Origin: Leptospira chreensis
GTDB taxonomy: Bacteria; Spirochaetota; Leptospiria; Leptospirales; Leptospiraceae
NCBI RefSeq assembly: GCF_016919165.1
Contig: NZ_JAFFPS010000031.1
Coordinates: 204,338-268,337, forward strand
DNA: 64,000 nucleotides
Reading direction: 5' to 3'
Shown: positions 1 to 8,372 of the stretch, one piece after another
Position numbering within the stretch: the stretch's first letter is position 1
Layout: every line of letters begins with the position of its first letter
Notes under the pieces: model-generated
What the model saw: the letters and a program-made list of their open reading frames with translations, nothing else
Told to the model about the DNA's origin: nothing
The model's database searches: none
Translations under genes and position numbers: made by a program

Positions 1-149
1 CAGATAGAGTTCGGAGCCAATTTCCGCAGAAAATGTTCCCGCTAGGCGGAAAAGAAGTGATTTCAAACAGGTTTTTCCTCTTTTCTATTCTTCGGAAAAG
101 ATTCTGTATTTACAAGGAATTTTGTTCCTAATACCCTTATTTATCAGAT
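1..149. other. Window edge and leader of the first gene
   Basis: No complete gene lies here. One plus-strand frame (codons beginning at base 3) is open from the window edge to a TAA at 129-131 and could be the last 42 codons of an upstream gene, but the translated tail is rich in Phe, Arg and Lys and I do not recognise it. The stretch just before the ATG at 150 is AT-rich with no clear Shine-Dalgarno sequence. Confidence 0.3.
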
Positions 150-2033
150 ATGAAAGCGATACCGAGACGGTACTGGGTTTTTCCAGTCGACATACTCTTT
201 ATGTTTTTGTCGTATTTTCTCGCACATCTCGTGCGTTTTGAGAACATACGATTTTTAGATAGTTATCCTGACTTTTGGGTTTGTGCCACAATTGTCGTTC
301 TCTCTCGAAGTATGGTATTTTTCTTTTCCGGGATCTACAGATCCCTTTGGTCGTATGCTTCTTTGCATGATCTGCTTTCCATCATCAAAGCCACCGTTCT
401 TTCATCCCTAGTTTCGACTCTGGCCCTGCTATTTTACAATCGGTTCTATCAACTTTCTCGGATGGTACCCATTCTCGATACCCTCATCCTACTTGGGTTT
501 TTATGTTTACGAAGTTTGAGTTGGAGGATGTTACGAGAACAAATCTTTCATTCTGACAAATCCAAAGGTGGGACTCCTGTTTTACTCGTGGGAGCTGGAA
601 AACTCGGAAGCTCGTTTTTAACAGAGATTAGACGAAACGTAGATTTGGACTACCAACCCATTGGATTTTTGGATGACAACTTATCCAAAAAAGGTGGATA
701 CATCCAAGGAATTCCGATTCTCGGATCCACGGATGAAATTGGCAAAATTTTAGTTCGTTATGGTGTGAAAAAAGTCATTATGACTGTCCCCCAACCCGAT
801 GGACGTGTGGTCAGTAAACTTATGAAAGAATGTGAAAGTGCCGGGGCAGATTTTAAAATCCTACCGACTTTCGGGGAATATTTATCTGGAAAACCGAATA
901 TCACACAACTTCGTGAAGTACAAGTAGAAGACCTCTTGGGAAGGCCTACTGTAGATTTAGAAATTGAATCCATCCGTTCATACTTAGAAAAAAAAGTAAT
1001 CCTTGTTACGGGAGCTGGTGGTTCGATTGGTTCGGAAATCTGTCGTCAAGTGGCACTTTTTAAACCAAGTGTTCTTGTCATTCTGGATGCCGCCGAAACT
1101 CCGTTATACGAAATTGATTACGAACTTAGGAAAAGTTTTGCTGATCTGAATATTGACATTCGCCCAGTGATTGCCGATGTCAAAAATCTTTCCCGAATCT
1201 CCGCGGTGTTTGAAGAACATCGCCCTTCTGTGGTTTTCCATTCTGCAGCTTACAAACATGTTCCAATGATGGAAATCAATCCATCGGAAGCCGTTCTCAA
1301 TAATGTGATGGGCACAAAGAACGTAGCGGATGTTTGTCGACTCATTGGAGTGGATCGTTTTGTTTTGATATCCACTGACAAAGCAGTAAATCCAGTCAAC
1401 GTGATGGGGGCATCCAAACGAGCGGCAGAAATTTATTTACAACATATCTCACAAAACTCTAGAACCAAATTCATTACCGTACGATTTGGAAATGTTTTAG
1501 GTTCCAATGGAAGTGTAATTCCCCGTTTCCGTGAACAAATCAAACGTGGTGGACCAGTGACTGTCACCCATCCAGAAGTCATTCGTTACTTTATGACCAT
1601 TCCAGAAGCCACACAACTTGTGTTACAGGCAGGAAGTATGGGCGAACATGGAGAAATTTTTCTTTTGGATATGGGAGAACCGGTGAAAATTCTTTCCCTT
1701 GCAGAAGAGATGATCCGTCTTTCTGGTTACACTCCTCACAAGGACATCACAATTGAATTTTCTGGCCTTCGTCCAGGGGAAAAGTTGTATGAAGAACTTC
1801 TTCTAAACCAAGAAGGGATTAAAAAAACACATCACCCAAAAATTCGCATTGCAGCGCCTTTGGAAAATTACAACCTCCTACTTTTCCAAAACAAATTGAA
1901 TCGATTGTTTTCCCTTGCGAAAGCAAACAAAAATAGAGAAGTCTTCGGTGCCTTCAAAGATATCATTCCCGAATATAAAGTCCACGACGAATACATCGAG
2001 TGGGAAACATCACATGGTAAAAGGAACTTATGA
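150..2033 (+). CDS. Membrane-bound polysaccharide biosynthesis nucleotide-sugar epimerase/dehydratase (FlaA1/CapD/WbpM-like)
   Basis: 627 residues with the layout of the large WbpM/CapD class. About four N-terminal membrane segments (residues 10-130) are followed by a first Rossmann-like domain starting at GAGKLGSS near residue 149, then a second SDR domain starting at TGAGGSIGSE near residue 288. The motifs SAAYKHVPMME and STDKAVNPVNVMGASKRAAE sit in the SDR core. Large members of this family have Met instead of the usual SDR Tyr before the Lys, and the same is seen here. Known members convert UDP-HexNAc to 4-keto-6-deoxy sugars at the inner membrane for O-antigen or glycan synthesis. The exact sugar cannot be read from sequence. 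The stop overlaps the next gene by 4 bases (ATGA), so translation is probably coupled. Confidence 0.9.
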   Translation: MKAIPRRYWVFPVDILFMFLSYFLAHLVRFENIRFLDSYPDFWVCATIVVLSRSMVFFFSGIYRSLWSYASLHDLLSIIKATVLSSLVSTLALLFYNRFYQLSRMVPILDTLILLGFLCLRSLSWRMLREQIFHSDKSKGGTPVLLVGAGKLGSSFLTEIRRNVDLDYQPIGFLDDNLSKKGGYIQGIPILGSTDEIGKILVRYGVKKVIMTVPQPDGRVVSKLMKECESAGADFKILPTFGEYLSGKPNITQLREVQVEDLLGRPTVDLEIESIRSYLEKKVILVTGAGGSIGSEICRQVALFKPSVLVILDAAETPLYEIDYELRKSFADLNIDIRPVIADVKNLSRISAVFEEHRPSVVFHSAAYKHVPMMEINPSEAVLNNVMGTKNVADVCRLIGVDRFVLISTDKAVNPVNVMGASKRAAEIYLQHISQNSRTKFITVRFGNVLGSNGSVIPRFREQIKRGGPVTVTHPEVIRYFMTIPEATQLVLQAGSMGEHGEIFLLDMGEPVKILSLAEEMIRLSGYTPHKDITIEFSGLRPGEKLYEELLLNQEGIKKTHHPKIRIAAPLENYNLLLFQNKLNRLFSLAKANKNREVFGAFKDIIPEYKVHDEYIEWETSHGKRNL

Positions 2034-2488
2034 GCGAAAAACTCACAGAGGAAGAAATCACAACATTACGTGAGTTTAAAAGAGATTTGTTTAATCTCTA
2101 TTGGGAGCGGTTTGGAGTATTTTATATCCATGTTATGCCACATCCAAAACTAGAAATTGGAAAACGCGGATTACTCAATGCAGAAAAAGAATCTGGCATT
2201 GTACTCGTGTTTGGTGATAAAGCAGTGAAAGTTTTGGATAGCAAACCAGATTATTTATTTGCCGAACTACAATTTGGATCTGCTTGGGAACCCACTATGA
2301 TCCCTTGGGATGCTGTATTTCGTATTTATGATAAGTTTCAGAATTCGGCCACCCAACTTAGGTTTCTCCAAGTGGAAGCGGCTCCCAGTGTAGAAGAAAA
2401 TGTTTCCAAACCCAAAGTGACTAAACCGGAAGTATCGGGGGATGGAAATGTGATTCGTGTGGATTTTGGAGGGAAACGGAACGAATGA
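2030..2488 (+). CDS. SspB-like ClpXP adaptor
   Basis: 152 residues. The first 115 fit the SspB fold family (PF04386 type): an N-terminal helix, alternating strands with GIVLVFGDKAVKV, then a conserved-looking IPWDAVFRIYDKF segment. A low-complexity linker rich in Val, Lys, Pro and Glu follows, and the last ten residues (VIRVDFGGKR) resemble the short C-terminal ClpX-binding tail of SspB. SspB proteins deliver ssrA-tagged or other substrates to ClpXP in the cytoplasm. It overlaps both neighbours by 4 bases. The assignment rests on pattern similarity read by eye. The alternative is an uncharacterised family of similar fold. Confidence 0.68.
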   Translation: MSEKLTEEEITTLREFKRDLFNLYWERFGVFYIHVMPHPKLEIGKRGLLNAEKESGIVLVFGDKAVKVLDSKPDYLFAELQFGSAWEPTMIPWDAVFRIYDKFQNSATQLRFLQVEAAPSVEENVSKPKVTKPEVSGDGNVIRVDFGGKRNE

Positions 2489-4104
2489 ATTTTTTTACAA
2501 TCACCAGAGGTGATCTCGACGGCTTTTTTGGTCTCATGGTAGACAATCTCATCCAACTTTTAGTTTTATCTGCCCTCTGCATCGGAGTTTGTGGTTTTCC
2601 ATTAAGTTTTGTTACCTCTGTCGTATTGCCTGGTGCCGCCGTATCCTTACTTGTCGGAAATATATTTTATGCCTGGCAAGCTTGGAAACTAGGCCAAAGA
2701 ACCCATCGAACCGATGTGACTGCCATTCCCTATGGAATCAATACGGTTTCTCTATTTGCTTTTGTATTTTTTGTGATGTTTCCCACCTATCAAGCCACAG
2801 GTGATTATGTAGCGGCATGGAAAGCAGGCCTTCTTGTCTCTTTTGTTTCCGGATGTATTGAAGTCATTGGTTCTTTTGTTGCGGCAAAAATTCGAAAGTA
2901 CACACCAAGGGCTGCCCTTCTTTCGGCTTTGGCGGGGATTGCCATCACTTTCATTTCGATGGATTTTTTACTGCGTACTTTTGAAAGACCGATTGTCGCC
3001 TTTATTCCATTAGGTGTCATATTATTACAATACTTTGGAAAAGTTCGTTTCCCTTTCGGAATCCCTGGAGGATTACTCTCTGTGATCCTCGGGATTTTGT
3101 TATCTTATTTGTCTTTTTTTTGGGGAGATCCCATTTACAAACCGGGAGCCATAGAAAGTGGTCTAGAGACATTGGGAATATACTTTCCACAACTTTCGAT
3201 CAGTCCTCTCATCGAAACACTTACCTATGCCAATATCAAAGCATACTTTTCCATCATCCTTCCGATGGGAGTTTTTAATGTCATTGGTTCTTTGCAAAAC
3301 ATAGAATCGGCAGAAGCATCGGGAGATAGTTTTGATACAAAAACTTCCCTACTTGTGAATGGATTAGGTACTCTTGCAGGAACTGCTTTTGGATCTCCTT
3401 TTCCTACAACCATCTACATTGGTCATCCAGGTTGGAAGGCACTCGGAGCTAAACATAGTTATTCGGTGCTTTCAGGAATTTTTATGACCCTTGTGAGTTT
3501 TTTCGGACTGATGGGTCTCATCCAAGCACTTATCCCTGTGGAAGCAGGAATGGCCATTGTACTTTGGATCGGAATTGTCATCACAAGCCAAGCCTTCCAA
3601 GCCATTCCCAAACACCATTCGCCAGCAGTAGTGGTGGGCCTCTTACCGGCGTTTGCTGGATGGGCTGTGCTTATCATTCAAAACGTATTTATCTTTTTAG
3701 ATGGGAAACTGCAAGCCACCTTACATGAACTAGGTGCAAAACAGGTAATCCATTTTTCTTTATCGGACATCCCTCCGCATTTAAACTTTCTTCCTTATGC
3801 TTTGGGTGGAGTCATTGCTTTATCACAAGGATTTCTCATCACTTCGATGGTTTGGTCGGCGATGGTGGTTTTTATTTTAGAAAGAGAATGGATGAAAGCC
3901 GCTCTTTGGGCCATCATTGCGGCTGTCCTTTCTAGTGTTGGTTGGATTCATGCCTATGAATTACAAGGGAATGCAATCCTCAACAGGTTTACCGAACTTG
4001 CCAGTTGGGATTTTCCCATTGCTTATTTTTCCTTAGCGGCATTGTTCTTATTGATACAGCTTCTCAATAATCCAAAAGAAAAAGCGGATCAGTTCAGGCA
4101 TTAA
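2485..4104 (+). CDS. NCS2/AzgA-like nucleobase permease family protein
   Basis: 539-residue polytopic membrane protein with about a dozen hydrophobic segments. The segment TAIPYGINTVSLFAFVFFVM and the glycine-rich region around residues 275-300 (ESAEASGDSFDTK) are typical of the NCS2 xanthine/uracil/adenine permease superfamily, in which this second region lines the substrate site. Substrate is therefore likely a purine, pyrimidine or another ring anion taken up with protons, but it cannot be fixed. The ATG overlaps the preceding TGA (ATGA). It lies about 1 kb from apt, which salvages adenine, though htpX and a terminator lie between them. Confidence 0.78.
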   Translation: MNFFTITRGDLDGFFGLMVDNLIQLLVLSALCIGVCGFPLSFVTSVVLPGAAVSLLVGNIFYAWQAWKLGQRTHRTDVTAIPYGINTVSLFAFVFFVMFPTYQATGDYVAAWKAGLLVSFVSGCIEVIGSFVAAKIRKYTPRAALLSALAGIAITFISMDFLLRTFERPIVAFIPLGVILLQYFGKVRFPFGIPGGLLSVILGILLSYLSFFWGDPIYKPGAIESGLETLGIYFPQLSISPLIETLTYANIKAYFSIILPMGVFNVIGSLQNIESAEASGDSFDTKTSLLVNGLGTLAGTAFGSPFPTTIYIGHPGWKALGAKHSYSVLSGIFMTLVSFFGLMGLIQALIPVEAGMAIVLWIGIVITSQAFQAIPKHHSPAVVVGLLPAFAGWAVLIIQNVFIFLDGKLQATLHELGAKQVIHFSLSDIPPHLNFLPYALGGVIALSQGFLITSMVWSAMVVFILEREWMKAALWAIIAAVLSSVGWIHAYELQGNAILNRFTELASWDFPIAYFSLAALFLLIQLLNNPKEKADQFRH

Positions 4105-4187
4105 TTTGCTTGTAATCTCTAGCCCAAACAATTACAGTTTTAGTCTAACAAACAGGTTCACTGGAGCCTTAAGGAGAACAATTTCCT

Positions 4188-5078
4188 ATGACTTGGATCA
4201 AACGAATCGGTTTTTTCCTGTTAACCAATATTTTGATTATGACTACCATCTCCATCGTGACCACATTACTTGGTTCGATGGGATTTAGTATCCGTGCTTA
4301 TGGCTTGGATCTAACGCAACTCATTGTATTCTGTTTGATGTGGGGTATGGCGGGGTCTTTCATTTCGCTCTTACTTTCCAAAATGATGGCGAAGTGGTCG
4401 ATGGGTGTAAAAGTCATCGATCCAAAAAAAGCATCCGCTGCTGAGATGGATGTTTATCGTCGTGTGCAATCACTCGCACAACGTGCTCACCTTCCTATGC
4501 CGGAAGTGGGGATTTACGAATCTCCTGAAGTGAATGCGTTTGCAACGGGCCCAAGTAAATCCAGCGCCCTTGTCGCTGTGTCTACGGGACTACTCGGTCG
4601 TATGAACGCACAAGAATTGGAAGGGGTACTCGCTCACGAATTGTCACACGTTGCTAACGGAGACATGGTCACACTCACTCTCATTCAAGGTGTTGTGAAC
4701 TCATTTGCTATGTTCATCTCTCGAATCATTGCCTATGTGGCATCGAATGCTGTGAAAGAAGAAATGGCGCATATCGTAAGAATTGCGGTTACCATCCTTC
4801 TGGACATTGTGTTCTCGATTCTTGGCTCCATGGCTGTGGCTTACTTCTCACGCCAAAGAGAGTTCCGTGCGGATGCCGGTGGTGCTAAACTTGCGGGAAG
4901 AGAGTCTATGATTTCTGCATTGGAATCACTCAGACAAATGGTAGAGATGCCGGAAGATCCAAGAGGAGAAGCTCTCGCTTCTTTCAAAATTTCTTCCAAC
5001 AAGGGAGGATTTCTTTCCCTGTTCGCAACTCACCCTGCTTTAGAAGAAAGGATTCTTGCCCTCAAGCAAATGAAATAG
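4188..5078 (+). CDS. htpX: Protease HtpX
   Basis: 296 residues. Two N-terminal membrane segments (about 5-30 and 40-65) precede the M48 domain with the zinc motif HELSH in [16 protein letters not shown], then two more membrane segments and the third-ligand region [13 protein letters not shown]. HtpX is an inner-membrane zinc metalloprotease that degrades misfolded membrane proteins together with FtsH. The start is set by AAGGAGAA at about 4171-4178 in front of ATG 4188. An upstream in-frame extension is not needed. The gene ends before a strong terminator at 5105-5135, so it is probably its own transcription unit. Confidence 0.95.
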   Translation: MTWIKRIGFFLLTNILIMTTISIVTTLLGSMGFSIRAYGLDLTQLIVFCLMWGMAGSFISLLLSKMMAKWSMGVKVIDPKKASAAEMDVYRRVQSLAQRAHLPMPEVGIYESPEVNAFATGPSKSSALVAVSTGLLGRMNAQELEGVLAHELSHVANGDMVTLTLIQGVVNSFAMFISRIIAYVASNAVKEEMAHIVRIAVTILLDIVFSILGSMAVAYFSRQREFRADAGGAKLAGRESMISALESLRQMVEMPEDPRGEALASFKISSNKGGFLSLFATHPALEERILALKQMK

Positions 5079-5104
5079 AATTTTTCACAAAGTTCTATCG
5101 AAAG

Positions 5105-5135
5105 AAAAAAGGTCGGCGATTGTCGGCCTTTTTTT
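5105..5135 (+). terminator. Rho-independent terminator of htpX
   Basis: Arms 5105-5117 (AAAAAAGGTCGGC) and 5122-5134 (GTCGGCCTTTTTT) pair over 13 positions, two of them G-U, around a GATT loop, ending in a run of T. It lies 27 bases after the htpX stop. Confidence 0.9.
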
Positions 5136-5172
5136 ATTGCAAAGCACTCGTCTTCTTTGGTTTCATCCTATT

Positions 5173-5706
5173 ATGTCCATTGTTAAATCTAAGATTCGTA
5201 CCATTCCAGACTACCCGAAACCAGGGATTCTCTTTCGAGATATTACTTCCCTTCTCATCGATCCAGAAGGATTTCAACTCACCATTGGAATGTTTGTAGA
5301 ACGATACCAAAATGCTAAATTGAATAAAATTGCCGCCATTGACGCCAGAGGTTTTATTCCCGGTGCTGCTCTTGCTTTCCAACTCGGTGTAGGATTTGTT
5401 CCGATCCGTAAAAAAGGAAAACTACCAGGTACTACCATTTCCGAATCCTATGCGTTGGAATACGGAGTGGACCATGTAGAAATCCATACAGATGCCATAA
5501 ACCCCGGTGAAAGAGTTTTGATTATGGACGATTTGATTGCCACTGGGGGAACTTTGGAGGCTTCGATCAAACTGGTGCAAAACCTAAAAGGTGTGGTTCA
5601 TGAATGTTCCACTATCATCAACTTACCAGATTTAGGTGGAGCAAAACGAATTAAGGATACTTACGGAATTGATGTATTCTCTATTTGCGAATTTGAAGGA
5701 CATTAA
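5173..5706 (+). CDS. apt: Adenine phosphoribosyltransferase
   Basis: 177 residues from ATG 5173. The reading frame is open further upstream to a TTG at 5137, but the Apt family begins close to the conserved [18 protein letters not shown] segment, so the ATG is preferred. The PRPP-binding loop is [13 protein letters not shown], and the KKGKLPG flexible-loop region is present. The enzyme makes AMP from adenine and PRPP in the cytoplasm for purine salvage. Preceded by the htpX terminator and followed by an AT-rich inverted repeat. Confidence 0.95.
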   Translation: MSIVKSKIRTIPDYPKPGILFRDITSLLIDPEGFQLTIGMFVERYQNAKLNKIAAIDARGFIPGAALAFQLGVGFVPIRKKGKLPGTTISESYALEYGVDHVEIHTDAINPGERVLIMDDLIATGGTLEASIKLVQNLKGVVHECSTIINLPDLGGAKRIKDTYGIDVFSICEFEGH

Positions 5707-5727
5707 AATAGAAATCTAATTTCTATT
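5707..5727. terminator. AT-rich inverted repeat between convergent genes
   Basis: Perfect 9-bp arms AATAGAAAT (5707-5715) and ATTTCTATT (5719-5727) around a CTA loop, placed between the 3' ends of apt and the minus-strand gene ending at 5753. It may act as a weak bidirectional terminator. There is no GC-rich stem. Confidence 0.4.
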
Positions 5728-5752
5728 GAATATTAGAAACAAAGAGTTTTGG

Positions 5753-6883
5753 TTAGGTTATAGATTTCCAATCATTACTCTTTGTTTTATCCACACGAAT
5801 ACTCACCTCGTTCCCAAGAAAATTCCATCGAACCACAAATAGTTTTTTCAAAATATGAATCCCACGTCCGCTAGTGACTAACTTTCGATCCGATTCGATA
5901 GGGCTTGGGATGAGTCTTGGATTAAAACCTTTTCCGCTATCAATCACATAAACATCGATGTATTTACGGGATTCAAACACGTGTACGGTGATGATATCAT
6001 CTTCTCGTTTGCCACCATGTTCCAGTGCATTGTCTAAAGTTTCATCTACTAAGATCTGAAACCAAAAACTGTCCATAATTTGGCGCCAATTTCTTTTTTC
6101 GTACAAATTCCAAAGATTCTCTTTGATCAGTCTTGAGTGAGATCTCGTGGCAAGAATTCGGTCTTCAAAAATCTTTGTCGACCTTTCAAAAATAAAGGAA
6201 AATGGATGGGTTAAATAATCTTCGGTGAAGGAGTAATGGAACAAAAAGACAACAAAACAAGAAAGAAATAACAAATTTACAAAGAGAAAAAAGTGCAAAA
6301 AATACTTTGTTGTTAAGGGAATGACATTAGGTAAAAAACAAAGGGTAATGAAGAGGATACAAGTAAGGAATGTTGCTAAATAGATATATTCCATAAACTT
6401 TTGAATGGCAGGAAAGTTATACCTGAGTTTGGCGATGATCAAATAGGAAAATGCAAAAAACGTGATCGTATAATAAGCGTTATAATAATATTTCAATAAA
6501 ATTAGACTGGTTCCAGGATAAACTTCGTTTAGGATCCCTAGATCCACAAGTAACAACATAATTCCCATCCCGAGCACAAAGGAACAAATGACAACAAGTC
6601 TTGGGAAATTACGAAAGAAAGTTGGAAACTGTAATCCAAAGTAAAGTAAAACAAAGGATAAAAAGATTAAATATGAGGAAAGAATATGCGGTTGGTTTAA
6701 GGTAATATTTTCTAAGAACAAACTGTTAGCAAAGATTGTCAAATCTCCGATACAGAAAAAAGCCGCAAGGATAGAAAAACTTGTTTTCATTCTTGTCCGC
6801 GGATTCTTTCTAAATGAAACAATGCCGGCAATCAATGAAAAAAAGGCGGTAACTCCAAATATGATGGATTCAAACAAACTCAT
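5753..6883 (-). CDS. Seven-TM membrane protein with C-terminal HATPase domain
   Basis: 376 residues from ATG 6883. The open frame continues upstream to 7180, but that part lies antisense to the protease gene and is not protein-like. Seven hydrophobic segments fill residues 1-230. The C-terminal 130 residues form a GHKL ATPase: N-box DETLDNALEHGG, G1 DSGKGFNPR, G2 GRGIHILKKLF. There is no recognisable phospho-acceptor His domain, and the short HATPase looks like the RsbW/anti-sigma kinase type or a degenerate 7TM histidine kinase. It could sense an envelope signal and act on a partner encoded elsewhere. The start codon overlaps that of the divergent protease gene. A GGAG lies about 19 bases upstream, further than usual. 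Confidence 0.75.
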   Translation of the reverse strand: MSLFESIIFGVTAFFSLIAGIVSFRKNPRTRMKTSFSILAAFFCIGDLTIFANSLFLENITLNQPHILSSYLIFLSFVLLYFGLQFPTFFRNFPRLVVICSFVLGMGIMLLLVDLGILNEVYPGTSLILLKYYYNAYYTITFFAFSYLIIAKLRYNFPAIQKFMEYIYLATFLTCILFITLCFLPNVIPLTTKYFLHFFLFVNLLFLSCFVVFLFHYSFTEDYLTHPFSFIFERSTKIFEDRILATRSHSRLIKENLWNLYEKRNWRQIMDSFWFQILVDETLDNALEHGGKREDDIITVHVFESRKYIDVYVIDSGKGFNPRLIPSPIESDRKLVTSGRGIHILKKLFVVRWNFLGNEVSIRVDKTKSNDWKSIT

Positions 6884-8369
6884 GCAAAAACAAAAAAAAA
6901 TTCTCCTCTCCCCATCTCTCTTTGCGAGTACTATTTTATTTTTTACGAGTTTATTCCTAAGCCCCATATTTCCGGAAGAAAACAGACAATCCATCGACGA
7001 AATCAAGAAATCTGTAGTCCAAATCCGAGTGTTTTCCCAAGCCAAAGACCCCTTCTCTCCCTGGATATCTTCCGGAATTTCCGCATCCACTGGCTCTGGG
7101 TTTTTGATCTCTAAAAACCGCATCCTCACCAATGCCCATGTTGTTTCCAACGCTAAGTTTATGGAAGCCCAACGGAACAACCAAACCGAATGGTATGAAT
7201 TAAAAGTTTTGTTTATAGCTCATGATTGTGATTTAGCACTTCTCGAGGTATCGGATCCAGAATTTTACAAAGATAGCAATCACTTGGAACTGGGGAACTT
7301 ACCGGAGCTTGCAAGCCCTGTGGATATTATTGGATATCCGATTGGTGGGAGTAAAATATCTGTTAGTCGGGGGATTGTTTCTCGGATTGAACAATCAACC
7401 TATGCCCATTCGCAAATCGATAGCCATTTGGTAGTTCAAGTAGATGCCGCCATCAATCCCGGAAACTCCGGTGGCCCCGCCCTCCAAGATGGAAAAGTGG
7501 TTGGTGTCGCCTTCCAAGCCTCCACCAAAGGAGAAAACATTGGTTATATCATTCCCACGGCTGTAATCCAACATTTCCTGAAAGACATTGAAGATGGAAT
7601 GTATCATGGTTACGTCGAACTCGGAATCCAAACACAACCTTCCTATTCTGAATCCCACAGACAATTTTATGGAATTCCGAATTTAGAGGAAGGTGTCTTT
7701 GTGACCAAGGTATTAAAAGCGGGTTCTGCCGATGGATATTTAAAACCAGGAGATTATCTAACCGCCATTGATGGGCGAAAAATTGGAAGGAATGGAAATC
7801 TTTTGGAGGTTAGCTCCATCGATTTTCTCGAGCTTGTAGACAATAAGTTTGCGGGGGAAGAGATTCGCTTTGATCTCATTCGGGATAAGAAAAAAATAAA
7901 TGTTAAATTCCCTGCTAAAAAAATGCCTCAGATGGAAAGGCAAAGATCCAGGTATGGAGTGGATTACGATTATCTCGTGTTTGGCGGTCTAGTATTCCAA
8001 ACGGTCAACAGAGACCTACTCGAAGCATGGAGTAAAAATGGGCAAACACAAGGTGGGAGTTTACTTGTTTACCGGTTTTATGATGCCACCACTCTTTCTG
8101 ACGGACAGTCTGAAGATGTAGTCTTGTATCGTAAGTTATCCCACCCGATCAATTCCAATTCCGATTTTTATTTGAATATGGTCGTAGAATCTTTGAATGG
8201 AACAAAAATTAAAAATCTTAATCATTTAAAAGAAACTCTCCAATCTTCTACGGAAAAAACCATACGAATCCAGTTTTATGGAATCCAATTGCCTATGATT
8301 TTGGATCGAGAAGAGTCGAAAGCTGCCGACTTAGAAATTAAAAAAGCCTACCACCTAACAGGAAACTAA
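6882..8369 (+). CDS. HtrA/DegP-like periplasmic serine protease with PDZ domain
   Basis: 495 residues from ATG 6882, which gives an ideal signal peptide (MQKQKK then a hydrophobic stretch to about residue 30). ATGs at 6861 and 6864 in the same frame are possible alternatives. The S1C catalytic triad is intact: His in ILTNAHVV, Asp in DCDLALLEV, Ser in NPGNSGGPAL. A PDZ domain follows (EEGVFVTKVLKAGSADGYLKPGD), and the C-terminal 150 residues look like a second, divergent PDZ-like region. HtrA proteases degrade or refold damaged envelope proteins. The next gene, 3 bases on, is a paralogue with the triad destroyed, so the two products may work as a pair. The start codon overlaps that of the divergent HATPase gene. 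Confidence 0.88.
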   Translation: MQKQKKILLSPSLFASTILFFTSLFLSPIFPEENRQSIDEIKKSVVQIRVFSQAKDPFSPWISSGISASTGSGFLISKNRILTNAHVVSNAKFMEAQRNNQTEWYELKVLFIAHDCDLALLEVSDPEFYKDSNHLELGNLPELASPVDIIGYPIGGSKISVSRGIVSRIEQSTYAHSQIDSHLVVQVDAAINPGNSGGPALQDGKVVGVAFQASTKGENIGYIIPTAVIQHFLKDIEDGMYHGYVELGIQTQPSYSESHRQFYGIPNLEEGVFVTKVLKAGSADGYLKPGDYLTAIDGRKIGRNGNLLEVSSIDFLELVDNKFAGEEIRFDLIRDKKKINVKFPAKKMPQMERQRSRYGVDYDYLVFGGLVFQTVNRDLLEAWSKNGQTQGGSLLVYRFYDATTLSDGQSEDVVLYRKLSHPINSNSDFYLNMVVESLNGTKIKNLNHLKETLQSSTEKTIRIQFYGIQLPMILDREESKAADLEIKKAYHLTGN

Positions 8370-8372
8370 AAA

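Noticed and set aside
4105..4187. Sigma-70 promoter before htpX
   Set aside because: TTGCTT at 4106-4111 can be picked, but no convincing -10 hexamer stands at a proper distance.
6884..7180. Upstream extension of the HATPase gene to 7180
   Set aside because: It is antisense to the HtrA coding sequence, has no membrane or domain features, and ATG 6883 already starts directly at the first membrane segment.
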